Assembly (NCBI RefSeq): GCF_900291015.1
Contig: NZ_OLKL01000025.1
Location: 46,144-110,143 of the forward strand
Source: Pseudomonas persica
Lineage (GTDB): Bacteria; Pseudomonadota; Gammaproteobacteria; Pseudomonadales; Pseudomonadaceae
Reading direction: 5' to 3'
DNA length: 64,000 nt
The notes below the pieces were generated by a model. It did no database searches, was not told the origin of the DNA, and saw nothing but the letters and a program-made list of their open reading frames with translations. Positions 44,395 through 52,758 of the stretch are shown one piece after another. The position numbers and the translations under genes are program-made. The stretch's first letter is position 1, and every line of letters begins with the position of its first letter.

Positions 44395-45027
44395 ATGCCC
44401 GAAACCGCGCAACTGCTCACCTTCGCCCTCATCTGCCTCGGCATGGTCCTGACCCCGGGGCCGAACATGATCTACCTGATCTCCCGCTCGATCTGCCAGG
44501 GCCGCAAGGCCGGGCTGATTTCGCTGGGTGGAGTGGCCCTGGGCTTCGTCATCTACATGTTCTGCGCCGCGCTGGGCATCACCGCCCTGGTGATGGCTGT
44601 GCCCTTTGCCTACGACGCGCTGCGCATCGGTGGCGCGCTGTACCTGTTGTACCTGGCCTGGCAGGCGCTGCGACCTGGCGGCCGTTCGCCGTTCCAGGTT
44701 CGCGAGCTGCCGGCCGACAGCCCGCGGCGGCTGTTCACCATGGGCTTTGCCACCAGCCTGCTCAACCCCAAGATCGCCGTCATGTACCTGTCGCTGATGC
44801 CGCAGTTCATCGAGCCGGGGCATGGTAGCGTGCTGCTGCAGTCGCTGGTGCTGGGATCGACGCAGATCGCCATCAGCGTTTCGGTCAATGCGCTGATCGC
44901 GATCATGGCCGGGTCCATCGCCGTGTTCCTCGCTGGCCGCCCGCTGTGGCAGCAGGTTCAGCGCTGGCTGATGGGCACGGTGCTGGCGGGCCTGGCCGTG
45001 CGCATGCTGGCCGAAGGACGGCGTTGA
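44395..45027 (+). CDS. LysE-family exporter, second copy type
   Basis: 210 residues, again the LysE/RhtB pattern: LLTFALICLGMVLTPGPNMIYLISRS near the start, NPKIAVMYLSLMPQF near 126, about six membrane segments. ATG 44395; weak GGACG site. Shares family with 43612 but is clearly diverged, so not a recent duplicate. It ends 4 bp before the convergent sensor kinase stop. Confidence 0.85.
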   Translation: MPETAQLLTFALICLGMVLTPGPNMIYLISRSICQGRKAGLISLGGVALGFVIYMFCAALGITALVMAVPFAYDALRIGGALYLLYLAWQALRPGGRSPFQVRELPADSPRRLFTMGFATSLLNPKIAVMYLSLMPQFIEPGHGSVLLQSLVLGSTQIAISVSVNALIAIMAGSIAVFLAGRPLWQQVQRWLMGTVLAGLAVRMLAEGRR

Positions 45028-45031
45028 CCGC

Positions 45032-46813
45032 CTAGGCCGCAGGCGGCGGTACCTGGGGCAGGTACAGGGTAAATGTGGTGCCCTGGCCCGGGACACTGTT
45101 CACCTGCACATCGCCCCCGGACTGTTTGGCAAAACCGAACACCTGTGACAGCCCCAGTCCGGTGCCTTCACCCGGGGCCTTGGTGGTGAAGAACGGGTCG
45201 AAGATGCGCTCCAGCAATTCGGCGGCAATGCCGATACCGCTGTCGCTCACCGAAATCGCCGCGAACGGGCCCGGCTGGGGCGCATGGCCGCGCAGGGCAG
45301 GCAGGCGCTGGTCGGCCTGCAGGCGCAGCTGCAAGGTGCCTTCGCCGGCCATGGCATCGCGGCCGTTGAGCATCAGGTTGATTACCGCGGTTTCCAGCTG
45401 GTTGAGGTCGGCGCGGATATGGCAAGGCGCCTGCGGCAACTGCAGCTCGACCTGGATCCGCGCACCGGTGGCGGTGTCGAGCATGTCGGCCATGGCCTCC
45501 AGCCGTGGCCCGACCTCGAACACTTGCGGGCTCAGGGCCTGGCGGCGGGCGAAGGCCAGCAACTGGCCGGTCAGCTTGGTACCGCGCTCGACGGTGTCGG
45601 ACATGGTCTTGAGGTAGCGTTCGCGGCGCTGTGCGTCGAGGTTGGGGCGCTGCAGAAAATGCAACGACGAGCGAATGATGGTCAGCAGGTTGTTGAAATC
45701 ATGGGCCACGCCGCCGGTCAGCTGGCCGATGGCTTCGAGCTTCTGGGTCTGGCGCAGCACAGCTTCGGTGTGCAGCAACTGGCTGGTGCGCTCGTTGACG
45801 CGCTGTTCGAGGGTGGCATTCAGCGCCGCCAGTGCCGCCATGGCCTCGCGAACTTCGGCGTGGGCCTGTACTCGCTGGATATGCGCCCAGCAACGCTCGG
45901 TGACTTCGCTGATCAACACTTGTTCATAGTGGGTCCACTGCCGTGGCGCCTTGTCGTGTATAGCCATCAGCGCGGTCAGTCGGCCGCCCTTGATCAGTGG
46001 CATGCAAATGGTCGCGGTGATGCCGATGGCCTGGAAGCTGGCAGCTTCCTCCGGGGGCAGCTCGCTCAGGTTGTCATGGATTACCAAGGCCAGGCCGCTG
46101 CGTAGGCGGCTAAGCGCCAGCTTGCCGAAATCGTGCAACTGGTACTGCCCCACAAGATGCGGCGAGCCGGGCGCCACGGCGTCGCCGCAGATGGTGAAGC
46201 CGTCTTCGTCGGGGTCCATCACCGCGTAGGCGCAACTCGACAGTTGCAGGTGCTCGACCAGCATGCGCGTGGTAATGGCGAGGATCTGGTCCGGGTCGGT
46301 GGCGTCGGCCACAGCACGGCCCAGGTCGTCGAGGAAGTTCAGGCGCTGATTGGCGAGCACGCTGGCGGTGGTTTCGGTGACCGTGTCGAGCATGCCCAGC
46401 ACTTCGCCGTCATGGTCGCGGATGGGGCTGTAGCAGAAGGTGAAATAGGCCCGTTCGGGGCCACCGCTGCGGTCGATGGTGAGCGGGAAGTCTTCGATGT
46501 ACACCGCCTCGCCGGCCAGGGCGCGGTCGGCCATGTGGCCGATGTCGGCCCAGGCTTCCTGCCAAACGGCGCGGAAGGGGATGCCCAGGGCTGAGGGCTT
46601 TTGCCCGAGAATCTGTGAGAAAGCGTCGTTGTGCAGGGTGAGCAGATCAGGGCCCCAAAGCACGGCTTGTGGGAAGCGCGAGGCCAGGCACAGGGCCAGG
46701 CTGGTCTTTAGCGGGTCGGGCCAGTGCTGTAGCGGGCCCAGCGGGGTGGCGGCCCAATCGTGGTTGCGGATGCGCTCGGCCATCAGCCCGCCGCCGTCTA
46801 GCCATTTTGCCAT
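45032..46813 (-). CDS. Sensor histidine kinase with PAS and GAF domains (orphan)
   Basis: 593 residues, no membrane segments. N-terminal PAS-like domain (~20-150; [22 protein letters not shown] is the typical start of this group), GAF domain (~170-320), coiled-coil, dimerisation/H-box [17 protein letters not shown] near 370, ATPase domain with [17 protein letters not shown] and GTGLGLSQV. No receiver domain or response regulator gene adjoins it, so its partner is elsewhere. Soluble; the signal may be light or small-molecule binding, not inferable. Confidence 0.85.
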   Translation of the reverse strand: MAKWLDGGGLMAERIRNHDWAATPLGPLQHWPDPLKTSLALCLASRFPQAVLWGPDLLTLHNDAFSQILGQKPSALGIPFRAVWQEAWADIGHMADRALAGEAVYIEDFPLTIDRSGGPERAYFTFCYSPIRDHDGEVLGMLDTVTETTASVLANQRLNFLDDLGRAVADATDPDQILAITTRMLVEHLQLSSCAYAVMDPDEDGFTICGDAVAPGSPHLVGQYQLHDFGKLALSRLRSGLALVIHDNLSELPPEEAASFQAIGITATICMPLIKGGRLTALMAIHDKAPRQWTHYEQVLISEVTERCWAHIQRVQAHAEVREAMAALAALNATLEQRVNERTSQLLHTEAVLRQTQKLEAIGQLTGGVAHDFNNLLTIIRSSLHFLQRPNLDAQRRERYLKTMSDTVERGTKLTGQLLAFARRQALSPQVFEVGPRLEAMADMLDTATGARIQVELQLPQAPCHIRADLNQLETAVINLMLNGRDAMAGEGTLQLRLQADQRLPALRGHAPQPGPFAAISVSDSGIGIAAELLERIFDPFFTTKAPGEGTGLGLSQVFGFAKQSGGDVQVNSVPGQGTTFTLYLPQVPPPAA

Positions 46814-46892
46814 GTGCTCTGCTGGTCCTTTTGCGTAAGGCCTTTAGGGTGCATGCAGAATAGACGTTTGGCGAGAATTTTGGGTGGCTGTA

Positions 46893-46993
46893 CGGGCCTC
46901 TTCGCGGGTAAACCCGCACCCACAGGTGCGGTGTGCACCTCGAGCAAAGTGCTATCCCTGTGGGAGCGGGTTTACCCGCGAAGAGGCCGCTAC
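46893..46993. repeat. Inverted pair of REP elements
   Basis: GGGCCTCTTCGCGGGTAAAC... (46894-46925) and its near reverse complement ...GTTTACCCGCGAAGAGGC (46957-46987). It lies upstream of the sensor kinase gene and at the 3' end of the Nudix gene. Confidence 0.85.
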
Positions 46994-46996
46994 AGG

Positions 46997-47560
46997 CTAG
47001 CGAATGAAGTGCACCTTGCCAGTGTCGTCATTGCCCATGTAGATGCCATAAACCCCGGCCTGCCGCTCGAGGATATAGCGCTCGAGAATCTGCCGGATTG
47101 CCGGGTAATAGATTTCCTCCCACGGGATCTCGTCCGGCTCGAAGAACCTGTACGCCAGCGTTTCCGCCCCGTACTGCCCGGTTTCCTCGGTGGCTATGGC
47201 GCGGAAGATGATGTACACCTCGCAGATTCTAGGCACGCTGAAGATCGAGTACGGCGAGACGATTTCGGCGCGTACGCCGCTTTCTTCCCAGACCTCGCGC
47301 AGGGCCGCCTGCTCGGTGGTCTCGCCGGCCTCCATGAACCCGGCCGGCAAGGTCCAGGTGCCGGGGCGAGGCGGGATGGCGCGCTGGCACAGCAGGTACT
47401 TGCCATCGCGCTCGATGATGCAGCCGGCGATGATCTTCGGGTTGATGTAGTGGATATAGCCGCAGCCGGTGCAGTGCAGGCGTTCGTGGGTGTCGCCTGT
47501 GGGAACGCCCCGGGCCAGTTCCTTGGTGCAGTGTGGGCAGTAGCGCGGGGCGGTGGGCAT
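46997..47560 (-). CDS. Nudix hydrolase with zinc ribbon (NudC-like)
   Basis: 187 residues. N-terminal zinc ribbon CPHC...CTGCGYIHY (Cys pairs at ~8/11 and ~31/34), then a Nudix domain with an intact box GFMEAGETTEQAALREVWEESGV. The order is as in NudC (NADH pyrophosphatase/deNADding) but the ~100-residue N-terminal domain of NudC is absent, as in shorter Pseudomonas relatives. Hydrolyses a nucleoside-diphosphate-linked compound. It starts 21 bp after the GntR stop, so it may be read from the same transcript. Confidence 0.85.
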   Translation of the reverse strand: MPTAPRYCPHCTKELARGVPTGDTHERLHCTGCGYIHYINPKIIAGCIIERDGKYLLCQRAIPPRPGTWTLPAGFMEAGETTEQAALREVWEESGVRAEIVSPYSIFSVPRICEVYIIFRAIATEETGQYGAETLAYRFFEPDEIPWEEIYYPAIRQILERYILERQAGVYGIYMGNDDTGKVHFIR

Positions 47561-47581
47561 GATCAGTGGCCTATGCGTGGC

Positions 47582-48328
47582 TTATATGCGTGGATCCTTC
47601 AGGGCCAGGGGCTCGACCATGTCGCGCACCTTGACGTTGTCATCCTGCTTCTGGCGCAGGTAGTCCAGGGCCACCTTGGCGGCAGCGCGGACGTGGTCGA
47701 CCGAGGCCTGGTGGGCCACCAGCGGGTCGCCGCTCTTGATCGCCTCGACGATCTTTTCCATTTCGCGGTTGCTGGCGCCGCGGCGGTTCTCCTGCGACAC
47801 CGAAGTGGCGCGCAGGTAGCTGATGCGCGCCTGCAACTGGCGCAGCTGCTGGGCCGCCACCTGGTTGCCGGAGCCTTCCAGCAGCACATCGTAGAACCCT
47901 TGTACCGAATCCAGCACCTGTTGCAGCTCGCCTTCTTCGAGGGCTTCGCGGTTGACCTCCAGCGCGCGCTCAAGGGCACGGATGTCCTTGGCCTTGGCGT
48001 TGAGGGTGAACAGCTGCACGATCAGGCCTTCGAGCACGCAGCGCAGCTCGTAGATGTCGCGGGCGTCTTCCAGGGTAATGATGGCCACGCGCGGGCCCTT
48101 GGCGTCGGCGAATTCCACCAGACCTTCGGATTCCAGGTGGCGCAGTGCTTCACGCACCGAGGTGCGGCTGACGCCAAGGCGGTCGCAGAGGTCGCGCTCG
48201 ACCAGGCGGTCGCCTGGCAGCAGGTGGAAGTTCATGATCGCGGCGCGCAGCTTGTCGAGCACGATTTCGCGCAGGGTAACGGGGTTGCGGTTGACCTTGA
48301 AGCTGTCGTCGAGTGGCTGGCGTTTCAT
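47582..48328 (-). CDS. GntR-family (FadR subfamily) regulator
   Basis: 248 residues. Winged helix LREIVLDKLRAAIMNFHLLPGDRLVERDLCDRLGVSRTSVREALRHLESEGLVEF (family-defining), then an all-helical FCD ligand domain (~95-225). FCD proteins bind carboxylates through a metal. ATG 48328 is preferred to TTG 48331. It is the last but one gene of the leftward cluster. GGTATACC-type sites occur at three promoters of the cluster, and FadR-type proteins bind TGGTxxxACCA-like sites, so it is the likely regulator. Confidence 0.88.
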   Translation of the reverse strand: MKRQPLDDSFKVNRNPVTLREIVLDKLRAAIMNFHLLPGDRLVERDLCDRLGVSRTSVREALRHLESEGLVEFADAKGPRVAIITLEDARDIYELRCVLEGLIVQLFTLNAKAKDIRALERALEVNREALEEGELQQVLDSVQGFYDVLLEGSGNQVAAQQLRQLQARISYLRATSVSQENRRGASNREMEKIVEAIKSGDPLVAHQASVDHVRAAAKVALDYLRQKQDDNVKVRDMVEPLALKDPRI

Positions 48329-48418
48329 CAAGTGCGCTCTTAAAGAGGCTGCCCGGCCGCAACCGCAACAGCACCACGAACCTGGGGTGCTCCTTGCGTG
48401 GGTTCGAACAGCCCGGTG

Positions 48419-48808
48419 TTAACGGGTTGACTCCGCATCGGCCTCAGCGAACGCCTCGCGGGCCAGGCGGAAGCTGTCCACCGCCGCGGGCACGCCGCAA
48501 TAAATGCCGACCTGGAGCAGGATCTCGCGAATCTGTTCACGGCTCAGGCCATTACGCAAGGCGCCGCGAATGTGCAGTTTGAGCTCGTGGGGCCGGTTGA
48601 GCGCGGAAATCATGGCCAAGTTTATCATGCTGCGCTCTTTGAGCGACAAGCCTTCGCGGCCCCAGACGTGGCCCCAGCAGTATTCGGTGACCAACTCTTG
48701 CAACGGCTTTGTGAAGTCGTCGGCATTCTGGATCGAGCGGTTCACGTAATCCGCACCCAGCACCTGGGTGCGGATCTGCAGGCCTTTTTCGTACTTTTCA
48801 GTGCTCAT
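48419..48808 (-). CDS. Carboxymuconolactone decarboxylase (PcaC-like) family protein
   Basis: 129 residues, the length of PcaC, with the CMD core ALNRPHELKLHIRGALRNGLS and IYCGVPAAVDSFRLA. It lacks the CxxC of AhpD-type members, so decarboxylase-type rather than peroxidase chemistry is expected. In this cluster there is no protocatechuate pathway; the protein probably acts on a ring-opened or lactone-like intermediate. ATG 48808 follows GGAGGTACTGC. Confidence 0.85.
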   Translation of the reverse strand: MSTEKYEKGLQIRTQVLGADYVNRSIQNADDFTKPLQELVTEYCWGHVWGREGLSLKERSMINLAMISALNRPHELKLHIRGALRNGLSREQIREILLQVGIYCGVPAAVDSFRLAREAFAEADAESTR

Positions 48809-48842
48809 GCAGTACCTCCGGCAAAAACAGGGTATCGGTGTG

Positions 48843-48936
48843 GGCTTCTTCGCGGGTAAACCCGCTCCTACAGGGATCCCACAGAGGCTGAATCCTGTGC
48901 TGTACCTGTGGGAGCGGGTTTACCCGCGAAGAAGCC
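48843..48936. repeat. Inverted pair of REP elements inside the operon
   Basis: GGCTTCTTCGCGGGTAAACC... and ...GGTTTACCCGCGAAGAAGCC, about 32 bp each with a 30-bp spacer, between the flavin reductase and PcaC-like genes. May set relative mRNA levels within the operon. Confidence 0.85.
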
Positions 48937-48947
48937 AATGAAGTCTC

Positions 48948-49433
48948 TCAGCCCAATGGCGGCAGGGCGCCCAGCTTGCCCTTGTGGTACACCATCGGGG
49001 TCACCGGCTCGGCCGGCAGCACCAGGTTTTTCACCGCTCCGACGATGATCGCGTGGTCACCGCCGTCGTACTCGCGCCACAGTTCGCACTCGATGATCGC
49101 CGTGGCCTTGGCCAGCAGCGGGTTGCCCAGCTCGCTCAGGTGCCAGTCGATGCCTTTGGCCTTGTCCTTGCCCTTGCCGGCGAAGGCATAGGCCTCGGCG
49201 GTCTGGTCGGCGGACAGTAGGTGAATCGCGAACTGCTTGCTGTCACGCAGGATCGGGTAGGTGTCGGAGGCGTAGTTGGGGCAGAACAGTACCAGCGCCG
49301 GGTCGATCGACAGCGCGCTGAACGCGCTAGCGGTGATGCCGACGATGCCGCCGTCGGCGTCCAGGGTGGTGACCACCGTGACGCCGGACGGGAAGGAGCC
49401 CATCACGTCTTTGTAGATGCCTGGTTCGATCAT
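48948..49433 (-). CDS. Flavin reductase (HpaC/RutF-like), copy 1
   Basis: 161 residues, flavin reductase-like FMN-binding split barrel: YKDVMGSFPSGVTVVTTLDADG, GITASAFSALSIDPALVLFC, SDTYPIL, FAIHLLSADQ and ELWREYDGGDHAIIVGAV. Supplies reduced flavin to a two-component monooxygenase, here most likely the luciferase-like enzyme at 52759. Closely similar to the second copy at 53875-54360, so the two are paralogs placed at either end of the catabolic block. Confidence 0.88.
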   Translation of the reverse strand: MIEPGIYKDVMGSFPSGVTVVTTLDADGGIVGITASAFSALSIDPALVLFCPNYASDTYPILRDSKQFAIHLLSADQTAEAYAFAGKGKDKAKGIDWHLSELGNPLLAKATAIIECELWREYDGGDHAIIVGAVKNLVLPAEPVTPMVYHKGKLGALPPLG

Positions 49434-49446
49434 CTCGTGCTACCTC

Positions 49447-50928
49447 TTAGCGCATCACAAACGGGTCGGGCATCGGCGCGGTGGACAGGTTGATCCACAC
49501 GGTCTTCAGCTCGGTATAGGCCAGCACCGAATCGATGCCGCTCTCGCGGCCGTAGCCGCTGTTCTTGAAACCACCGATCGGTGCCATGGCCGACACGGCG
49601 CGGTAGGTGTTGACCCAGATGATCCCCGACCGCACGTCGCGGGCCAGGCGGTGGGCACGGCCCAGGTCGCGGGTCCAGATGCCGGCGGCCAGGCCGAACT
49701 GCGAGTCGTTGGCGATGGCCAGGGCCTCTTCCTCGGTCTTGAAGCGGATTACCGCGGCAACCGGGCCGAACACCTCTTCCTGCATGATGGTCATCGAGTT
49801 GCTGTCGCACTCGAACAGGGTCGGCTCGTAGAACCAGCCGTCACCCTCGACCTCGGCACGCTTGCCGCCCATGTGCAGCTTGGCGCCTTCGGCCTTGGCC
49901 GCGGCCACCAGGCCTTCGACCACGGCCAGCTGTTGCGCGGTGGCCATCGGGCCCATTTCGCTGGCGTCGTCCTGCGGGTTGCCGATGCGGATGCGCTTGG
50001 CGCGGGCGATCAGGCGCTCGACGAACGCGTCGAAGATCTCGTCCTGCACCAGCAGGCGCGAGCCGGCCACGCAGCTTTGCCCGGAGGCGGCATAGATGCC
50101 GGCCACGGCGCCGTTGATGGCGCTGTCCAGATCGGCGTCGGCGAAGATGATGTTCGGCGATTTGCCGCCCAGCTCCAGCGACAGTTTGGCGAAGTTTTCG
50201 GCGCTGCTGCGCACCACGTGGCGGGCGGTGGCGGCGCCGCCGGTGAAGGCGATCTTGCGCACCAGCGGGTGGCGGGTCAGCGCCGCGCCGGTGCTGGGGC
50301 CGTAGCCGGTGACCACGTTGACCACACCGGCCGGGAAGCCGGCCTCGAGGGCCAGGCGGGCCAGTTCGAGGATGGTCGCCGAGGCGTGCTCGGACGGCTT
50401 GAGCACGATGGTGTTGCCGGCGGCCAGGGCCGGAGCCAGTTTGATTGCGGTGAGGTACAGCGGGCTATTCCACGGGATGATCCCGGCCACCACGCCGATC
50501 GGCTCGTGCACGGTGTAGGCGAACAGGTCGGGCTTGTCCAGCGGCAGGGTGCCGCCTTCAAGCTTGTCGGCAAGGCCCGCCGTGTAGTGGAAGAACTCTG
50601 GCAGGTAGCCGACCTGGCCGCGGGTTTCGCGGATCAGCTTGCCGTTGTCACGGCTTTCCAGCTGGGCCAGGTGTTCCTTGTTTTCGGCAATCAGGTCACC
50701 CAGGCGACGCAGCAGTTTGCCGCGCGCGGTGGCGCTGATGCTGCGCCATTGCTTGCTGTCGAAGGCACGCTGGGCGGCCTGCACGGCCAGCTCCACATCG
50801 GCTTCGTCGGCGTCGGGCAGTTGCGCCCAGGCCTGGGCGGTGGCCGGGTTGAGGCTGTCGAAGGTCTTGCCGCTCTGGGCATCGCGCCATTGGCCGTCGA
50901 TGCACATCTGGAAACGAACGAGGGTCAT
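49447..50928 (-). CDS. NAD(P)-dependent aldehyde dehydrogenase
   Basis: 493 residues, complete ALDH: PWNSP near 150, KPSEHAS, FTGG near 228, catalytic Glu252 (LELGGKSP) and Cys286 (GQSCVAG), spaced 34 apart as usual, and FGPVAAV near 388. Likely oxidises a semialdehyde produced by ring opening. The start ATG overlaps the stop of the preceding hydrolase gene (50925-50928). Confidence 0.9.
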   Translation of the reverse strand: MTLVRFQMCIDGQWRDAQSGKTFDSLNPATAQAWAQLPDADEADVELAVQAAQRAFDSKQWRSISATARGKLLRRLGDLIAENKEHLAQLESRDNGKLIRETRGQVGYLPEFFHYTAGLADKLEGGTLPLDKPDLFAYTVHEPIGVVAGIIPWNSPLYLTAIKLAPALAAGNTIVLKPSEHASATILELARLALEAGFPAGVVNVVTGYGPSTGAALTRHPLVRKIAFTGGAATARHVVRSSAENFAKLSLELGGKSPNIIFADADLDSAINGAVAGIYAASGQSCVAGSRLLVQDEIFDAFVERLIARAKRIRIGNPQDDASEMGPMATAQQLAVVEGLVAAAKAEGAKLHMGGKRAEVEGDGWFYEPTLFECDSNSMTIMQEEVFGPVAAVIRFKTEEEALAIANDSQFGLAAGIWTRDLGRAHRLARDVRSGIIWVNTYRAVSAMAPIGGFKNSGYGRESGIDSVLAYTELKTVWINLSTAPMPDPFVMR

Positions 50929-51758
50929 GCAACAATCCCCTTGGCGGATTCGGTGAGGGTGCGGGCTTGCGCGAGGAAGTCCAGCAGCATCTTGTTGACT
51001 TCACGCGGTGCTTCCACCGGCATCATGTGTCGTTGTTCGGCGAGGACCACGCTGTGCGCGCCAGGGATGCTGGCGGCGAGCTGGCGGGTCATGGCCGGGG
51101 TGGAGCCCGAGTCGAGTTCGCCGGTGGCGATCAGCGTCGGCACCTGGATGCTGCCCAGGTCGGCGGCGCGGTACATGTCCTGGGTGGCGAACAGCGAATA
51201 AGTGGTGTGGTAGCCCTGCGGATCGTTGCTGGCCAGCACCTGGCGAATGGCGGCGACCTGCGCCGGGTTGGCAGCCTTGTATTCACGGCTGAACCAGCGG
51301 TCGAGCGCGGCGTCGACGTTGGCGTCGGGGCCCAGCTGTGCCGCCTGGGCGGCGCGGGCGATAACACCGGCACTCTGCTCGGGGGTGCGGTTGAACACAC
51401 TGTTGAGCACTACCAGTGCAGCCAGGCGCTGCGGGTAGTTGAGGGCGAACGCCCGGGCCACCAGGCCGCCCATGGAGAAGCCGATCACCGTGGCCTGCGG
51501 AATCTGCAGATGGTCGAGCAGTTCGGCGAGCTGGGCGGCATAGCCTTCCAGGCCGATGTCGGCGGCCGGCAGGGCACTCTGGCCGTGGCCGAGCATGTCG
51601 TAGGCAATGACGCGGTAGTCGTTGGCCAGGCCAACGAACTGACCGCCCCACATTTCCTTGTTCAAGCCCACGCCGTGGATCAGTACCACGGGGTGGCCCT
51701 GGCCGACGGACAGGTAGCTGGTGCCGGCGGAGGTGCGTTCAGCGACAGGCTGAATCAT
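50925..51758 (-). CDS. Alpha/beta hydrolase
   Basis: 277 residues. Oxyanion motif VVLIHGVGLNKEMW, nucleophile elbow GFSMGG (Ser95), acid ATGELD near 220, His in EQRHMMPVEAP. Similar in build to 3-oxoadipate enol-lactonase and RutD. Probably hydrolyses an ester, lactone or carbamoyl-type intermediate of the pathway. ATG 51758 follows AAGGAGCGCCC; the longer frame to 51803 is unsupported. Confidence 0.87.
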   Translation of the reverse strand: MIQPVAERTSAGTSYLSVGQGHPVVLIHGVGLNKEMWGGQFVGLANDYRVIAYDMLGHGQSALPAADIGLEGYAAQLAELLDHLQIPQATVIGFSMGGLVARAFALNYPQRLAALVVLNSVFNRTPEQSAGVIARAAQAAQLGPDANVDAALDRWFSREYKAANPAQVAAIRQVLASNDPQGYHTTYSLFATQDMYRAADLGSIQVPTLIATGELDSGSTPAMTRQLAASIPGAHSVVLAEQRHMMPVEAPREVNKMLLDFLAQARTLTESAKGIVA

Positions 51759-51826
51759 GGAGGGCGCTCCTTGAAGGTCGGGCGCGGCGGGTAAGCACGC
51801 CACGCCCCGGCCCGTCTTGGTTGTTG

Positions 51827-52423
51827 TTATTGAGCGTTGGCTTTTTCGGCAGCCAGTTCTTCCAGGTCGATGTAGCGGTTGCCGATGCGCGGGTGCAGGC
51901 GGCCGCCGTCGGAGGCGCCCAGGACCACGACGATTTCATCGGCGCGCGGGGCGTCTTCGATCTGCATTTCCAGGGTGATGTAGTGCGAGCGCAGGCCTTC
52001 GTCGTCCTTCTGCATCATCGGGATCTGGATCGAGGTGCCCGGGCCGCCGCGCTTGTTGGTGAAGCTCAGGTAGCTCTTGGCCTGTACCGCTTCGCGGTAG
52101 TGGTTGCCGAAGCGCAGGGTGTGGATTACCGCCGAGGCATGTTCGATTTCGCCGTCGGCGCCTACGACTGCGGCCTTGCCGTAGGCTTCGATCTTGTCGG
52201 CGCCGCCGATGGCAGCAGTCAGGCGCTCGACCATCAGGGCACCCAGGTCCGAGCAGTTGGCACGGATTTCCGGCTTCAGATCTTCAACGAAACCGCGCCC
52301 GGCCCATGGGTTCTTGATCACGACGGCCAGGCCGACCATGGTCACCGGCTTGTCGGTGGCCTTGCCGCCTTCGATGCGGGTCTCTTCGGAGTAGGTGACG
52401 ATCTTGCGGATTTCGAAACTCAT
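51827..52423 (-). CDS. DUF1185 / amino-acid-synthesis family protein
   Basis: 198 residues: MSFEIRKIVTYSEETRIEGG start, GLAVVIKNPWAGRGFVEDL, KAAVVGADGEIEHASAVIHT and the GNRYIDL tail identify the DUF1185 (AA_synth, BB2672-like) family. From memory its fold is of the Bacillus chorismate mutase-like class, related to YjgF/RidA proteins such as RutC, and some cyclic-amide hydrolases share it. Enzymatic role unproven. ATG 52423 follows AGGAG; first gene of a leftward operon with a GGTATACC operator at 52457-52479. Confidence 0.85.
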   Translation of the reverse strand: MSFEIRKIVTYSEETRIEGGKATDKPVTMVGLAVVIKNPWAGRGFVEDLKPEIRANCSDLGALMVERLTAAIGGADKIEAYGKAAVVGADGEIEHASAVIHTLRFGNHYREAVQAKSYLSFTNKRGGPGTSIQIPMMQKDDEGLRSHYITLEMQIEDAPRADEIVVVLGASDGGRLHPRIGNRYIDLEELAAEKANAQ

Positions 52424-52456
52424 GGGTGGCTCCTGGTGAGGGTTATCAGTTCTTGT

Positions 52457-52479
52457 TGTCTGATGGTATACCATAATAT
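52457..52479 (-). promoter_or_regulatory. Shared operator, copy 1 (DUF1185 operon)
   Basis: TGTCTGATGGTATACCATAATAT in plus orientation, centred on the perfect palindrome TGGTATACCA (52464-52473). It lies 34-56 bp upstream of the DUF1185 start codon. The same 16 bp TGTCTGATGGTATACC recurs at 54411-54426, and a related site at 54591. A minus-strand TTGCAC is placed as a possible -35. Likely GntR site. Confidence 0.65.
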
Positions 52480-52560
52480 TTGTTGTGCAAGAGGTGGCTG
52501 GAAATTTCTCTTGCGAGGGGACGAAAGGCGCTGTGTATCGGGTTTTTTGTGGCGTTCTGT

Positions 52561-52660
52561 ACCGGCCTCTTCGCGGGTGAACCCGCTCCCACAGGTACCC
52601 CACAGGTTTCATGGTCTGCGCCATACCTGTGGGAGCGGGTTCACCCGCGAAGAGGCCGGT
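52561..52660. repeat. Perfect 36-bp inverted REP pair
   Basis: 52561-52596 (ACCGGCCTCTTCGCGGGTGA...) is the exact reverse complement of 52625-52660, spacer 28 bp. It is part of the 335-bp gap 52424-52758, which otherwise holds the operator at its left end and the terminator of the monooxygenase operon at its right end. Confidence 0.9.
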
Positions 52661-52681
52661 ACAGGCAACGGATCAATCCCC

Positions 52682-52728
52682 AAAAAAAGCCCGCTCACGC
52701 GGGCCACAGGGGCCCACGTGAGCGGGCT
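52682..52728 (-). terminator. Intrinsic terminator of the monooxygenase operon
   Basis: Stem AGCCCGCTCACG (52688-52699) with CGTGAGCGGGCT (52717-52728), extended by GGGCC/GGCCC, followed on the minus strand by T7 (52682-52688 is A7 on plus). It starts about 30 bp past the stop of the leftward gene at 52759. A strong, classic terminator. Confidence 0.9.
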
Positions 52729-52758
52729 GCGTCCCGCAATGTTTCAGGCGATGGGAAT

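Noticed and set aside
43579..45096. 505-codon frame antisense to both LysE exporters
   Set aside because: Crosses two good genes and a REP pair.
46814..48343. 509-codon frame antisense to the Nudix and GntR genes
   Set aside because: Runs through REP elements and two convincing genes; no motif.
48419..48808. pcaC of a protocatechuate pathway
   Set aside because: No pcaB, pcaD or pcaGH nearby; family membership is clear but the pathway is not.
49417..51201. 594-codon frame antisense to the ALDH and hydrolase genes
   Set aside because: Shadow; the minus strand has complete catalytic residues.
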